A stretch of 64,000 nucleotides of DNA, taken from contig NZ_LT629843.1 of assembly GCF_900106785.1 (NCBI RefSeq), positions 285,036-349,035 of the forward strand, given 5' to 3'. Below, piece by piece: positions 1 through 9,656 of the stretch (within the stretch, counting starts at the first letter, position 1; every line of letters starts with the position of its first letter). The notes beneath the pieces are model-generated. The model had not been told where the DNA came from. It worked only from the letters and a program-made list of their open reading frames with translations, and did not search any database. Source of the stretch: Prevotellamassilia timonensis. GTDB taxonomy: Bacteria > Bacteroidota > Bacteroidia > Bacteroidales > Bacteroidaceae. The translations under genes were made by a program, and so were the position numbers.

Positions 1-1760
1 AGTTTGCTCTTACCAAGCTCTACAACGAGGGACGCGGACGCCTGTCGGCCGTTTACCACTACTCTAACTCACACTGGCTGTCGAATGCCACTACCGGCGC
101 GCCTTTTATATATAATGGCGACGGCTCGGTGAGTGAAATTCCGGGCTTCAAGCTCGGCACGACTTCGTACCTGCCCAACGTGAGCACTATTCCCTACATG
201 GACATGCGCACAGGCGAGGTGAAGACTATCTCGCTGTACGATGCTACCGCAAGCCGCGGCAACCAGATAACACTGCTCAACAATTACCGCTGGGACAACG
301 GGCTGGAGTGGGACGTGCGCTTTAAGTATGACCACGCACTGGGCTCTTACCTGTATCAGACGCCGATGTCGCTGAGCGAGGTGCAGACTGCTGACGGCTA
401 TTACACCAAGGGGGCAGACGGCACGCTCTCGCCCTATGCCGGACACATGCAGAGCCGTATGTCGTGCTTTAACCGCGGACGCATTGACGAAACCTTCCTG
501 ACGTCGGAACTGAAACGTAAGCTGTCGAACATGACGTGGCGCGTGGGCATTGACCAATGGCACTATCACAACAATTATGCCTCGTGCACCACGATGTATG
601 ACCACACGGTGCAGGACACGCCCGAACTGCTGTATCACCCTGCTGCCCTGGCCGAGAAGAAGTATTACGGCTCTACGGCTTACTACAACTTTAACCAGAA
701 CGCTTCGGAATACTACAAGGGTGATGAGAACAAACTGGCCGTGTATGCCACACACGACTGGGACGTGACTCCGAAACTCAACCTCTACTATGGCGCACGC
801 CTGGAGTGGCAACGCTCTAAGGGCGTAAACGCTGCCGTGCGCAATGCCGACGGCAAATATGTGGGACGCTTTGCCAACTACCACCTGGGTGCCACCGCTG
901 CCGACGGCACCGTGATAGCACCTGCCGACTACAGCTATGACTGGCTGAACCAGGTGTACACCGCAGCGCTGACTTACAAGATTACACACGAGTTTGGCCT
1001 TACGGGCGACTTTACTTACAACACGCAGCGCCCGGCCATGAACTCCTTTGCACCGGCCGAATTGCCTAACGTGGGCAAAATAGCCATTCCGCTCGGACGC
1101 GCTGGTATCTACTACAACAACAAGTGGTTGAGCCTCACTTCGCTCTTCTCATACATTGCCAAGTCGAACAATAACTCTACGCTCAACCTTATCAACCCCA
1201 ACAACCCGTCGGACATCAAGGCCTCGGCACTGACTTACGACATCAAGACGCTGGGCTGGACTACCGACGCTGTGGTGAAACCCTTCAAGGGCTTTGAGTT
1301 CCACTTCTTGTTCACTTATCAAAAGCCTACTTACAAGAAGTATGAAACGAGCGTGACCTTCAGCGATGGCACGGTGAGCGGCATCAATGCCACTGGCAAC
1401 ATTGTGACGGAAATTCCTAAGGTGCTTGTCGAACTCGACCCGAGCTATACTTTCCTGGGCGACGCCCTGAGGGTGTGGGCTTCATTCCGCTACTTCTCAA
1501 AGACCTACGCCAACATCAAGAACGCTTACTACTTTAACGGACGATGGGAGACGTTTGGCGGTGTTGACTGGAAGGTGAACCGCCACGTGCAACTGGGCTG
1601 CACGGTTATCAACTTCCTGAACCAGACGGGTGCCAAGGGCTCTATTGCCGGTGCCGAACTGGTGGACAAGGAGCAGGCCGCACAGTACAACGGCGCATGG
1701 ATGGCGGGCTCGTATATCCGCCCCTTCACTGTAGAATTTGCTGCTAAAATTAACTTCTAA
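1..1760 (+). CDS. TonB-dependent outer membrane receptor, C-terminal part (5' end outside window)
   Basis: The reading frame (codons from base 3) is open from the window edge, so the start lies upstream; about 585 residues are visible. The protein is rich in alternating aromatic and polar strands and ends in phenylalanine (KINF), as outer membrane beta-barrels do. Phrases such as NLYYGARLEW and GGVDWKVNRHVQLG are typical of the barrel of TonB-dependent receptors. A GH32 gene starts 13 bp downstream, followed by a sugar permease and a fructokinase, so the likely cargo is a fructan or fructo-oligosaccharide. No SusD-like gene is visible on the downstream side; one could lie upstream. The family call is firm; the substrate is inferred from context. 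Confidence 0.8.
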   Translation, partial: FALTKLYNEGRGRLSAVYHYSNSHWLSNATTGAPFIYNGDGSVSEIPGFKLGTTSYLPNVSTIPYMDMRTGEVKTISLYDATASRGNQITLLNNYRWDNGLEWDVRFKYDHALGSYLYQTPMSLSEVQTADGYYTKGADGTLSPYAGHMQSRMSCFNRGRIDETFLTSELKRKLSNMTWRVGIDQWHYHNNYASCTTMYDHTVQDTPELLYHPAALAEKKYYGSTAYYNFNQNASEYYKGDENKLAVYATHDWDVTPKLNLYYGARLEWQRSKGVNAAVRNADGKYVGRFANYHLGATAADGTVIAPADYSYDWLNQVYTAALTYKITHEFGLTGDFTYNTQRPAMNSFAPAELPNVGKIAIPLGRAGIYYNNKWLSLTSLFSYIAKSNNNSTLNLINPNNPSDIKASALTYDIKTLGWTTDAVVKPFKGFEFHFLFTYQKPTYKKYETSVTFSDGTVSGINATGNIVTEIPKVLVELDPSYTFLGDALRVWASFRYFSKTYANIKNAYYFNGRWETFGGVDWKVNRHVQLGCTVINFLNQTGAKGSIAGAELVDKEQAAQYNGAWMAGSYIRPFTVEFAAKINF

Positions 1761-1773
1761 CACATACCTCATC

Positions 1774-3612
1774 ATGAAATATCTTTCTGCATCTATCATC
1801 ATGGGCGCCGCCCTTGCGGCATCGTGCGCCTCAAGCAACGGCTCGTTCACACTCAACCAGCCAAGCGACACACTCACCATAGTAAATATCAACCATGCTC
1901 CCAAATACGCTATTCTGCCCATCGAGGAGGAGCAGCCCGAAGCACAAGTAATGCTCAACGGCACCCCGATGGACGTACGTCTGGCCGTGAACAAGGTGGA
2001 CTACACAGTGCCCTTCCCACTGCACGCCGGGGCCGAAAAGGACTCGCTCGTTATCAAGAACCTGGCACGCAACGCCGTGGCTTGGAAACACATTGAGCTG
2101 GCCGACACTTTTGACACTGCCAACCGCGAAAAGTTCCGCCCCATCTACCACCACACACCTGCGTATGGCTGGATGAATGACGCTAACGGACTGGTGTACA
2201 AGGACGGTGAGTACCACCTCTACTTCCAGTACAACCCTTATGGCTCAAAGTGGGGCAACATGCACTGGGGACACTCGGTGTCGAAGGACCTCGTGCACTG
2301 GACACACGAGCAGCCGGCTATTGCACGCGACACCATGGGCCACATATTCTCGGGCTCGTGCGTGGTTGACCACAACAATACGGCAGGCTTTGGCAAGGAC
2401 GCTATCATTGCTTTCTACACCTCGCACAAGAATCTGCCCGGCAACCACCAGCGCCAGCAGCAGTGCATAGCCTACAGCCTCGACAACGGTCGCACTTACA
2501 CTAAATACGAGGGCAACCCCGTGCTTACACCCTTCGACGGGCTGGAGAATTTCCGCGACCCGAAGGTGTTCTGGTATGCACCGCAAAACAAATGGGTGAT
2601 GATTGTGAGCGCCGACAAGAACATGCGTTTCTACGAATCGAAAGACCTTAAAAAGTGGAGCTACATGAGCGAGTGGGGCGCCGGTTACGGCCCGCAGCCC
2701 AACCAGTTTGAGTGTCCCGACTTTTTCGAGATGGCAGTTGACGGCAACGCACAGCACAAAAAGTGGGTGATGATTGTCAACATCAATCCGGGCTTTGCAT
2801 ACGGCGGCAGCGGCACCATGTACTTTGTAGGCCAGTTTGACGGCCACAAGTTTACGTGCGACACCGCACCCAACGATGTGAAGTGGCTCGACTGGGGCAA
2901 GGACCACTATGCCACAGTGACCTACTCCAACACACCGGGACGCATCATTGCCATGCCATGGATGAGCAACTGGCAGTATGCCAACCTCACGCCCACACAG
3001 CAGTTCCGCTCACAAAACGCACTGCCGCGCGAGCTCAAGCTCTACACGGCCGACAACGGCGAGCAACTGGTGAGCGCTGCACCGGTCAAGGAAACTGAGG
3101 CCCTGCGCAACAAGGCTACCGACCTGGGCTCGTTTGAGGGCGAAAAGCAGGCCAAAATTGACAACGAGGGCGCCTTTGAACTCGACTTCGACCTCCAGGC
3201 TGGCACAGCCGACAAGTGTGGCGTAGAAATTGCCAACGCCAAGGGCGAAAAGGTGAGCATCTATTACGATGTCAAGGCACAGCGCTTTGTGATGGACCGT
3301 GCCGAGAGCGGCATTACCGAGTTTGGCAACAAGGTGGAACCGCACCAGCTCGACAATGCACAAAGCTTGAAACGCTACAAAGAGGTGACTGTCAACTACC
3401 ACAATGCCTTTGCCCTTGGCACCTGGGCCCCCGTGCCCGTCAAGGCCGACACGCACCACGTGCAAATATTTGTCGACAAGTCGTCAGTTGAACTCTTTGT
3501 GGACGGTGGCCGCATTGCCATGACCAACCTCGTATTCCCCAACGAACCATACAACCAGCTCCGCTTCTTTGGCGGCAAGGTGGCAAATGCCAAAGCCTAC
3601 AACATCAAGTAG
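1774..3612 (+). CDS. GH32 fructan hydrolase (levanase/inulinase/sucrase type), lipoprotein
   Basis: A 612-residue glycoside hydrolase family 32 enzyme that would release fructose from fructans or sucrose. The three family motifs are present: WMNDANG with the nucleophile near D136, FRDP with the transition-state stabiliser near D262, and ECPDFF with the acid/base near E313. A C-terminal beta-sandwich follows from about residue 450. The N-terminus has a lipobox (LAASC, Cys18), so it is probably anchored in a membrane, perhaps on the surface. About 110 residues separate the lipobox from the catalytic domain, more than a simple linker. I chose the ATG at 1774; an in-frame start at 1738 would overlap the receptor gene and lacks a signal sequence. 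It is in an operon with the receptor before it and the permease and fructokinase after it. Confidence 0.93.
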   Translation: MKYLSASIIMGAALAASCASSNGSFTLNQPSDTLTIVNINHAPKYAILPIEEEQPEAQVMLNGTPMDVRLAVNKVDYTVPFPLHAGAEKDSLVIKNLARNAVAWKHIELADTFDTANREKFRPIYHHTPAYGWMNDANGLVYKDGEYHLYFQYNPYGSKWGNMHWGHSVSKDLVHWTHEQPAIARDTMGHIFSGSCVVDHNNTAGFGKDAIIAFYTSHKNLPGNHQRQQQCIAYSLDNGRTYTKYEGNPVLTPFDGLENFRDPKVFWYAPQNKWVMIVSADKNMRFYESKDLKKWSYMSEWGAGYGPQPNQFECPDFFEMAVDGNAQHKKWVMIVNINPGFAYGGSGTMYFVGQFDGHKFTCDTAPNDVKWLDWGKDHYATVTYSNTPGRIIAMPWMSNWQYANLTPTQQFRSQNALPRELKLYTADNGEQLVSAAPVKETEALRNKATDLGSFEGEKQAKIDNEGAFELDFDLQAGTADKCGVEIANAKGEKVSIYYDVKAQRFVMDRAESGITEFGNKVEPHQLDNAQSLKRYKEVTVNYHNAFALGTWAPVPVKADTHHVQIFVDKSSVELFVDGGRIAMTNLVFPNEPYNQLRFFGGKVANAKAYNIK

Positions 3613-3636
3613 GCTGGCTATAAAGCTTTAGAACTT

Positions 3637-3696
3637 GGAGGTTAAAAGGGCTGCCACAGGCCATTCGGTGGCCCGCGGCTGAGCCTTTTAACCTCC
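3637..3696 (+). terminator. Inverted repeat between the GH32 and permease genes
   Basis: A 13-bp perfect stem (3637-3649 with 3684-3696, GGAGGTTAAAAGG / CCTTTTAACCTCC) encloses a GC-rich inner hairpin. There is no T-run after it, so it may be an attenuating or mRNA-stabilising structure inside the operon rather than a strong terminator. Confidence 0.45.
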
Positions 3697-3745
3697 TTGT
3701 CCTCTAAATTCTGCCCCATTCCTTCCCCCAACAATCTCTCATCTC

Positions 3746-4894
3746 ATGAAACAGAAATCTATCATATTGGGCATCATCATGCTCTGCTTCTTTGCCATGG
3801 GCTTTGTCGACCTTGTCGGCATCGCTTCCAACTACGTAAAAGCAGACCTCGGGCTGAGTGACACCGAGGCCAACCTATTTCCCTCGCTCGTATTCTTCTG
3901 GTTCCTTATATTCAGCGTGCCGACCGGTGTGCTCATGAACAAGATTGGGCGCCGCCGCACAGTGGTGCTGAGTCTCATAGTAACCTTTGCATCATTGCTC
4001 ATGCCCCTGTTTGGCGAGGGCTACACACTGATGCTCGTGTCATTCTCGCTCCTCGGCATTGGCAACGCCATCATGCAAACATCGCTCAACCCCCTGCTGA
4101 GCAATGTGGTGACGGGCGGCAACCTGTCGAGCGTGCTCACCTTTGGCCAGTTTGTCAAGGCCATAGCCTCGTTCCTCGCCCCCATCATCGCCGCATGGGG
4201 TGCCAGCCAAAACGCCTTCGGGCTGGGTTGGCGTGTACTCTTCCCCATCTACATGACCATTGCCATCATAGCCACCCTGGCGCTTGGTGCCAGCCGTGTT
4301 GACGAGGCCCCGGCCAACCGCGCCTCGGGTTTCAAGGCCTGCTTTGCCTTGCTGGCCAACCCCTTTGTGCTGCTCTGCTTTGTGGCCATCATGTGCCACG
4401 TGGGCATCGATGTGGGCACCAACACCACAGCGCCCAAACTCCTGCAGGAGCACCTTGGCCTCACACTCACCGAAGCCGGATTTGCCACGAGCCTCTACTT
4501 CATATTCCGCACGGCGGGCTGCTTCCTCGGCGCATTCATTCTGCGCAAGGTGAGCGAGCGCACATTCTTTGCGCTGAGCGTAGCGCTGATGGCAGTAGCC
4601 ATGGCAGGCTTCCTCACGCTGCACTCACGAACGGCCCTCTACGTGTGCATTGCCCTCGTAGGTTTTGGCAACTCCAACATCTTCCCCATCACCTTTGCCC
4701 AAGCCCTTAAAGCCTGCCCCGACAAGCAGAACGAGGTTTCGGGCCTGATGATCATGGGCCTCTTCGGTGGCACCGTGTTCCCCCTCGCCATGGGCTATGC
4801 CAGCGACGCCGTGGCCAGCCAGTGGGGCGCCGTAGCCGTAATGGCCGCCGCCGTGCTCTACCTTGTATATTACACCACCCGCATTAAAGCATAA
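3746..4894 (+). CDS. MFS sugar permease, FHS (FucP/GluP-like) family
   Basis: A 382-residue, very hydrophobic protein with about twelve membrane spans, of normal length for the fucose/glucose-galactose:H+ symporter group. The MFS motif between helices 2 and 3 is visible as MNKIGRRRTV near residue 65. The likely role is inner membrane import of fructose or sucrose set free by the upstream GH32 enzyme, with the downstream fructokinase trapping it. This sugar assignment rests on the operon context; the family itself also carries fucose, glucose and galactose. Confidence 0.85.
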   Translation: MKQKSIILGIIMLCFFAMGFVDLVGIASNYVKADLGLSDTEANLFPSLVFFWFLIFSVPTGVLMNKIGRRRTVVLSLIVTFASLLMPLFGEGYTLMLVSFSLLGIGNAIMQTSLNPLLSNVVTGGNLSSVLTFGQFVKAIASFLAPIIAAWGASQNAFGLGWRVLFPIYMTIAIIATLALGASRVDEAPANRASGFKACFALLANPFVLLCFVAIMCHVGIDVGTNTTAPKLLQEHLGLTLTEAGFATSLYFIFRTAGCFLGAFILRKVSERTFFALSVALMAVAMAGFLTLHSRTALYVCIALVGFGNSNIFPITFAQALKACPDKQNEVSGLMIMGLFGGTVFPLAMGYASDAVASQWGAVAVMAAAVLYLVYYTTRIKA

Positions 4895-4921
4895 TCTACT
4901 TACCTCAACAACCATATCACC

Positions 4922-5824
4922 ATGCAACAATATGTAATAGGACTCGGCGAAGTGCTGTGGGACGTGCTGCCCACAGGCAAGCAAATAGGCGGTGCACCCG
5001 CCAACTTCGCCTTTCACGTATCACAATTTGGTCTGCCCGTGCGCGTAGTGTCGGCCATAGGCAGCGACGCGCTGGCCACCGAAACACGCAACGTGTTTGC
5101 CGAACGCCACCTCGAGGCTATCATGCCCTCGCTGCCCCAGCCAACAGGCACCGTCATAGCCGAGATTGACGAGAGCGGCGTGGCCCACTACACCTTCCCC
5201 GACAATGTGGCTTGGGACAACATACCCTTCACCCCCGAAATGGAGGCCATGGCGCGCCAAACGCGTGCCGTGTGCTGGGGTTCGCTTGCACAGCGCAGCG
5301 AAGTGTCGCGCCAGAGCATTCTGCGCTTTGTCGACACCGTGCCCGACGGCCCCGGCCAGTACAAGATATTCGACATCAACCTGCGCCAGAACTTCTACAC
5401 CCGCGAGGTCATCACCGAGTCGTTAGAGCGCGCCAATGTGCTTAAAATCAACGACGAGGAACTCGTGGTAGTGGCCCGCATGTTTGGGTTGCAAGGCACC
5501 GACCTCGAGGCCAAGTGCCGCACCCTGCTCACCGACTACCACCTCGACATGGTCATACTCACCTGTGGCGAGAACGGCAGCTACATATTCACCCCCGCCA
5601 CCCCCGACTGCCCACTGGGCGGCACCTCGTTCATGGAGACACCGCGCGTTGAGGTGAGCGACACCATCGGTGCAGGCGACTCATTTACCGGCACTCTTGT
5701 AGCATCGCTCATCGAGGGCATGCCCGTGCGCCAGGCCCATGCCCGCGCCGTCAAGGTGAGTGCCTACGTGTGCACCCAGCCGGGCGCCATGCCCATACTG
5801 CCCGACAGCGTCAAGCAAGGGTAG
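4922..5824 (+). CDS. PfkB-family carbohydrate kinase, probable fructokinase
   Basis: A 300-residue ribokinase-fold (PfkB) sugar kinase that would make fructose 6-phosphate from fructose and ATP in the cytoplasm. The N-terminal substrate signature GGAPANFAFH lies near residue 22, and the C-terminal PfkB signature DTIGAGDSF at about 247-255 includes the catalytic Asp253. It begins 27 bp after the permease gene and is the last gene of the fructan operon, being followed by a clear terminator. The fructose preference is inferred from the GH32 neighbour; other PfkB kinases act on ribose, adenosine or other sugars. Confidence 0.88.
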   Translation: MQQYVIGLGEVLWDVLPTGKQIGGAPANFAFHVSQFGLPVRVVSAIGSDALATETRNVFAERHLEAIMPSLPQPTGTVIAEIDESGVAHYTFPDNVAWDNIPFTPEMEAMARQTRAVCWGSLAQRSEVSRQSILRFVDTVPDGPGQYKIFDINLRQNFYTREVITESLERANVLKINDEELVVVARMFGLQGTDLEAKCRTLLTDYHLDMVILTCGENGSYIFTPATPDCPLGGTSFMETPRVEVSDTIGAGDSFTGTLVASLIEGMPVRQAHARAVKVSAYVCTQPGAMPILPDSVKQG

Positions 5825-5854
5825 CCACACATTCCGCTTTTGATTTTACCAACC

Positions 5855-5900
5855 AAAGCCTTGCAGCAGGAGCCACGTGCCCCGGCCGCAAGGCTTTTTT
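5855..5900 (+). terminator. Rho-independent terminator of the fructan operon
   Basis: Stem AAAGCCTTGC (5855-5864) pairs with GCAAGGCTTT (5888-5897) and is followed by a run of T. It lies 30 bp after the fructokinase stop codon. Confidence 0.8.
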
Positions 5901-5984
5901 ATTGTAGCAAAAGCCATGCCAACGCACCCGCCCGCAGCCCCCGCCCGCTGTCACAATATATGTTACATAACATACCGCCAAAGC

Positions 5985-6016
5985 CTTGCACTCCAACCAA
6001 AAGCCCGTACCTTTGC
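5985..6016 (+). promoter_or_regulatory. Bacteroidetes-type promoter for the GH20 gene
   Basis: The -7 element TACCTTTGC (6008-6016) is preceded by TTG at 5986-5988 with 19 bp between them, matching the Bacteroides sigma-ABfr consensus TTTG-N19-21-TAnnTTTG. It implies transcription from about 6023 and so excludes the long in-frame extension that would start the next gene at 5986. Confidence 0.65.
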
Positions 6017-6129
6017 ACATCGGAGGGAGAGCCAAACGCAGCGAGCCTTTTTGCCCGCTGCGCCCGCGCCCGTTAACCACCGCACATATCTATAATACTG
6101 ACAACACCGACACACAACCTGCTTACTGC

Positions 6130-9100
6130 ATGAAACACCTTCTCTACACACTTGCCATAGCCAGCGGCAGCCTGCTGGCCCTCAACGCCAATGCCAAGGT
6201 GGGCGACCTCCTGCCCCGTCCACACCAAATTGAGCTCACTGCCGGGGCCGCACCGTTTGCCCTGCAGCGCACCGTGGCCATCACCGACCCCACCGGCTGC
6301 ACCTATCTCAAGAACTTTTTCACCGCCAACGGCTGCACCATTGCCGCCGCGGGCGAGAGCGCTGCCGCCACAGTCACCGTCACCCTGGCCAATGCCATCG
6401 AGGGCGCCTACGACTACGAGGTGGCCAACTTCCCCAACGAGGGCTACAAGCTTAGCATCACCGCCAACGCCATCAACATCACCGCTGCAAGCCCCACCGG
6501 CGTGATACGTGCCGCACAGACGCTGCAACAACTGGCCGAGGGCTACACCGACACGGGCGCACCCGCCGCCCTCGAGGCCCTCAGCATGACCGACTGGCCC
6601 GCCTTCAAGGTGCGTGGCTGGATGCAGGACGTAGGCCGCTCATTCCTTTCGGTCGACGAGTTGAAAAAGGAGATCGACCTCTACGCCCGTTTCAAGGTGA
6701 ACGTGTTTCACTGGCATCTGACCGAAAAGATAGGCTGGCGTTTCGAGGTAAAAGCCTACCCGCAACTCACCAGCTACACCAAGGGTGTGCGCTACCCCGG
6801 CCAGTACTACACCCAGGAGCAGTGCAAGGAGGTGGAGGCTTATGCTGCCGAGCGCGGCATCACCGTCATACCCGAAATTGACATGCCGGGCCACAGCGAC
6901 GTGTTCAAGAACGCCATGGGCTTCGACATGCAAACCGACGAGGGCAAAAAGGCTCTGAAAGTCATACTCAAAGAGGCCGCCGAGGTATTTTCCAAAGCCC
7001 CCTACATACACATTGGCGGCGACGAAGTGACCATCAAGGACGGCTTCCTCGAGGAGATGACCGACTTCGTGCGCAACACGCTGGGCCGCAAAGTGGTGCT
7101 TTGGAACAAGCTCAACAACAAAGCCGTGACCAAGGACATAGCCGACATGACACAAATGTGGGCCACGAGTGGCACTGCCGTAAAGGGACTGCCCAACATC
7201 GACTGCCGCTACAACTACATCAACCACTTCGACGTCTACGCCGACCTCGTGGGCATCTACAAGAGCAACATCTACTATGCCGACAAGGGCAACCCCGACA
7301 TTGCCGGCACCATATCAGCCGCATGGAACGACACCAAAGTGGCCACCGAAGACGACATCATACGCCAAAACAACCAATACGCCAACGTGCTGGCCTCGGC
7401 CGAGCGCGGCTGGATTGGCGGCGGCAAGCAATACATCGAGGCTGGCGGCACCCGCCTGCCCAACACAGGCGAGGAGTACGAGGAGTTTGCCGACTTTGAG
7501 CGCCGCTTCCTGTTTCACAAAGCACATTCGCTGCAAGGCGCGCCCATTCCCTACGTCAAGCAGAGCAACATACGCTGGCGCCTGACTGAGCCTTTCCCCA
7601 ACGACGGCGACGCCACCAAAGCTTTCCCGCCCGAACAGGCCGCCAAACTCGATGCCGTGATGCCCACCACCTACAGCTACAACGGCACAGACTATGCCGC
7701 CAAGCAAGTGACCGGTGGCGGCGTATACCTGCGCCACATCTGGCACGGCACCGTGCGCGGCGTGCTCAACAATCCTGCCAACAACCAGACGTGCTACGCT
7801 TGGACCTACGTATACTCGCCAGTGGCACAGGACGCCGGTGCGCAAATTGAGTTCTACACCTACTCGCGCTCGGGCAGAGACAAGATGCCACCGGCCGGCA
7901 AGTGGGACCGCCGCGGCTCGCAAGTGTGGCTCAACGGGCAGGAGATTGCAGCACCCACCTGGCAACAGCCCGACAAGGACATACCGCAGGACAACACTAC
8001 ACTGGGCCTGACCAACGAAAACTTTACCGCACGCCCCGTGGTCAAGGTTCACCTTAACGAGGGATGGAACAAGGTGTTCCTAAAACTGCCACACGCCAAC
8101 TCGGGCGGCACCGCACGCGACAAGTGGCAGTACACCTTTGTGCTGACCGACACCGAGGGCAAGAATGCGCTCGAGGGCATCACCTACTCGCCCGACCGCA
8201 CACTCGACCCCTTCACCGAGGACCCCACACCCGACCCGCGCCCCAAGGCAAGCAACGACAGCATAGCCTACTGGTACCAGTTCAACACGCCCTTGCGCGG
8301 CAACCGCTACCCCACCTCACAGGGTGCCGGACAACCCATCGTGGGCAACACCACCGCCACCAAAGCATCGCAGTGGAAGTTCGTGGCACGTACCGACAAC
8401 GCCAACTCTTTCGACATCATCAACCGTGCCGACAGCACCTACATATCGCCCGCCTCAGCCAACAACAAGGCCCTCAACACGGCCAAGGAGCGGCCCACAG
8501 CCGGTTGGCAAATAAAGGAGGCCGACACCGAAGGCTACTTTATCATATTTAGCGGCACGTCGCAATTCAACCAAACTACATTCTCGCCCTTCAGCGTATA
8601 CAACTGGGGTTACAACACCAACGTCAAGCCTAACGACTACCGCACCGACGACGCCGGCTGCCAATACAGTTTCAAACTCGTCAACACCGAGCTAATCAGC
8701 CCCGAGCCTCAGCCCAACGGCAGTCCCACGCTGAGCAACGCCACCACGAGCCACTACTACAAGTTCAGCTCGGCACGCTTCCCCAACTACTACCCCACCT
8801 CGCTGGGCGAGGGACAGCCCGTCACAAGCCGGACCGACGCCAGCACACAAGCCTCGGAATGGAAATTTGTAGACCGCACCGACGGCACCTTCGACATTGT
8901 CAACCGCCACGACGGCCTTTACATATCGCCCGCATCAAGCAACAACACTGCCCTCAACGCGGTGGCCGCACAGCCCGAAGCGGGTTGGAAACTGCTCGAC
9001 AGCGGACAATCGGGCTATTTCATATTTGTGAGCGATGCCAACCATGCCGAAATCAACCAGACCAAAGCCAAAGAGGGCTACAAGCTCTACAACTGGGGCT

Positions 9101-9315
9101 ACGGCTCAAAGACCAACGGCGAATACCGCTTCGACGACAACGGCTGCTGGTTCAGTTTCAGCCCCACCGAAACTGTCGACAACACTGCCACCGGCATAGG
9201 CGCCATCACCACCGCCACCACCCCCGAACAATGGTACGACCTCAGCGGCCGACGCGTAGCACGCCCCACCAAGGGCCTCTACATATCGAGCAAAGGCCGA
9301 AAGGTGGTACGGTGA
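6130..9315 (+). CDS. GH20 beta-N-acetylhexosaminidase with two C-terminal lectin-like repeats and a T9SS-type tail
   Basis: A secreted enzyme of 1061 residues that removes terminal N-acetylhexosamines from glycans such as mucins or chitin oligomers. Signal peptide at 1-22, a GH20b-like N-domain to about 150, then the catalytic barrel with FHWHLTEKIGWR and the hallmark HIGGDEVT (Asp298-Glu299 as the catalytic pair). A beta-rich region follows to about 700. Next come two related modules of about 140 residues (roughly 711-853 and 871-1014), each with a YYPTS-, QWKF/EWKF-, YISPAS- and YNWGY-type pattern, resembling ricin-type carbohydrate-binding domains. The end (WYDLSGRRVARPTKGLYI, then a basic KVVR) is a tag shared with four other proteins here. 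The ATG at 6130 gives a proper signal peptide and follows the predicted promoter. Confidence 0.92.
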   Translation: MKHLLYTLAIASGSLLALNANAKVGDLLPRPHQIELTAGAAPFALQRTVAITDPTGCTYLKNFFTANGCTIAAAGESAAATVTVTLANAIEGAYDYEVANFPNEGYKLSITANAINITAASPTGVIRAAQTLQQLAEGYTDTGAPAALEALSMTDWPAFKVRGWMQDVGRSFLSVDELKKEIDLYARFKVNVFHWHLTEKIGWRFEVKAYPQLTSYTKGVRYPGQYYTQEQCKEVEAYAAERGITVIPEIDMPGHSDVFKNAMGFDMQTDEGKKALKVILKEAAEVFSKAPYIHIGGDEVTIKDGFLEEMTDFVRNTLGRKVVLWNKLNNKAVTKDIADMTQMWATSGTAVKGLPNIDCRYNYINHFDVYADLVGIYKSNIYYADKGNPDIAGTISAAWNDTKVATEDDIIRQNNQYANVLASAERGWIGGGKQYIEAGGTRLPNTGEEYEEFADFERRFLFHKAHSLQGAPIPYVKQSNIRWRLTEPFPNDGDATKAFPPEQAAKLDAVMPTTYSYNGTDYAAKQVTGGGVYLRHIWHGTVRGVLNNPANNQTCYAWTYVYSPVAQDAGAQIEFYTYSRSGRDKMPPAGKWDRRGSQVWLNGQEIAAPTWQQPDKDIPQDNTTLGLTNENFTARPVVKVHLNEGWNKVFLKLPHANSGGTARDKWQYTFVLTDTEGKNALEGITYSPDRTLDPFTEDPTPDPRPKASNDSIAYWYQFNTPLRGNRYPTSQGAGQPIVGNTTATKASQWKFVARTDNANSFDIINRADSTYISPASANNKALNTAKERPTAGWQIKEADTEGYFIIFSGTSQFNQTTFSPFSVYNWGYNTNVKPNDYRTDDAGCQYSFKLVNTELISPEPQPNGSPTLSNATTSHYYKFSSARFPNYYPTSLGEGQPVTSRTDASTQASEWKFVDRTDGTFDIVNRHDGLYISPASSNNTALNAVAAQPEAGWKLLDSGQSGYFIFVSDANHAEINQTKAKEGYKLYNWGYGSKTNGEYRFDDNGCWFSFSPTETVDNTATGIGAITTATTPEQWYDLSGRRVARPTKGLYISSKGRKVVR

Positions 9316-9347
9316 TTAACTTAGCGCTGTAAAAGAAACGCAAGCAC

Positions 9348-9452
9348 TAATGGGGGCGACGCGTCCCGCGTCGGGATAATGAAAGAAAAGAATACAAACT
9401 CTACTAAATAACAGCTGCACTTTCCCCGACGCGGGACGCGTCGCCCCCATTA
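9348..9452. repeat. Family A palindrome, copy 1
   Basis: Arms AATGGGGGCGACGCGTCCC and mirror; variable base C on the left and G on the right (matched). One 13-bp iteron AAACGCAAGCACT precedes it (9336-9348), and its exact reverse complement AGTGCTTGCGTTT follows (9452-9464). Confidence 0.9.
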
Positions 9453-9530
9453 GTGCTTGCGTTTCTTCAAGCAACAAACGCTAGCACCCTCCACCAAACG
9501 CTACCACCAAACGCTACCTCTAATGGGGGC

Positions 9531-9656
9531 GACGCGTCTCGCGTCGGGCATTAAAGCAAAGGCTCACAGACAAGCGTGTAATTAGTGCTGTCTGTGAGCC
9601 TTTGTTTCGTGTATAAATGCTGCATTTTCCCGACGCGAGACGCGTCGCCCCCATTA
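9531..9656. repeat. Family A palindrome, copy 2 (with inner hairpin)
   Basis: Variable base T on the left, A on the right (matched). The loop holds a second hairpin, AAAGGCTCACAGAC pairing with GTCTGTGAGCCTTT, followed by T-rich sequence, which looks like an intrinsic terminator. Left iterons of the AAACGCTACCACC / AAACGCTACCTCT type stand in 13-bp register. Confidence 0.9.
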
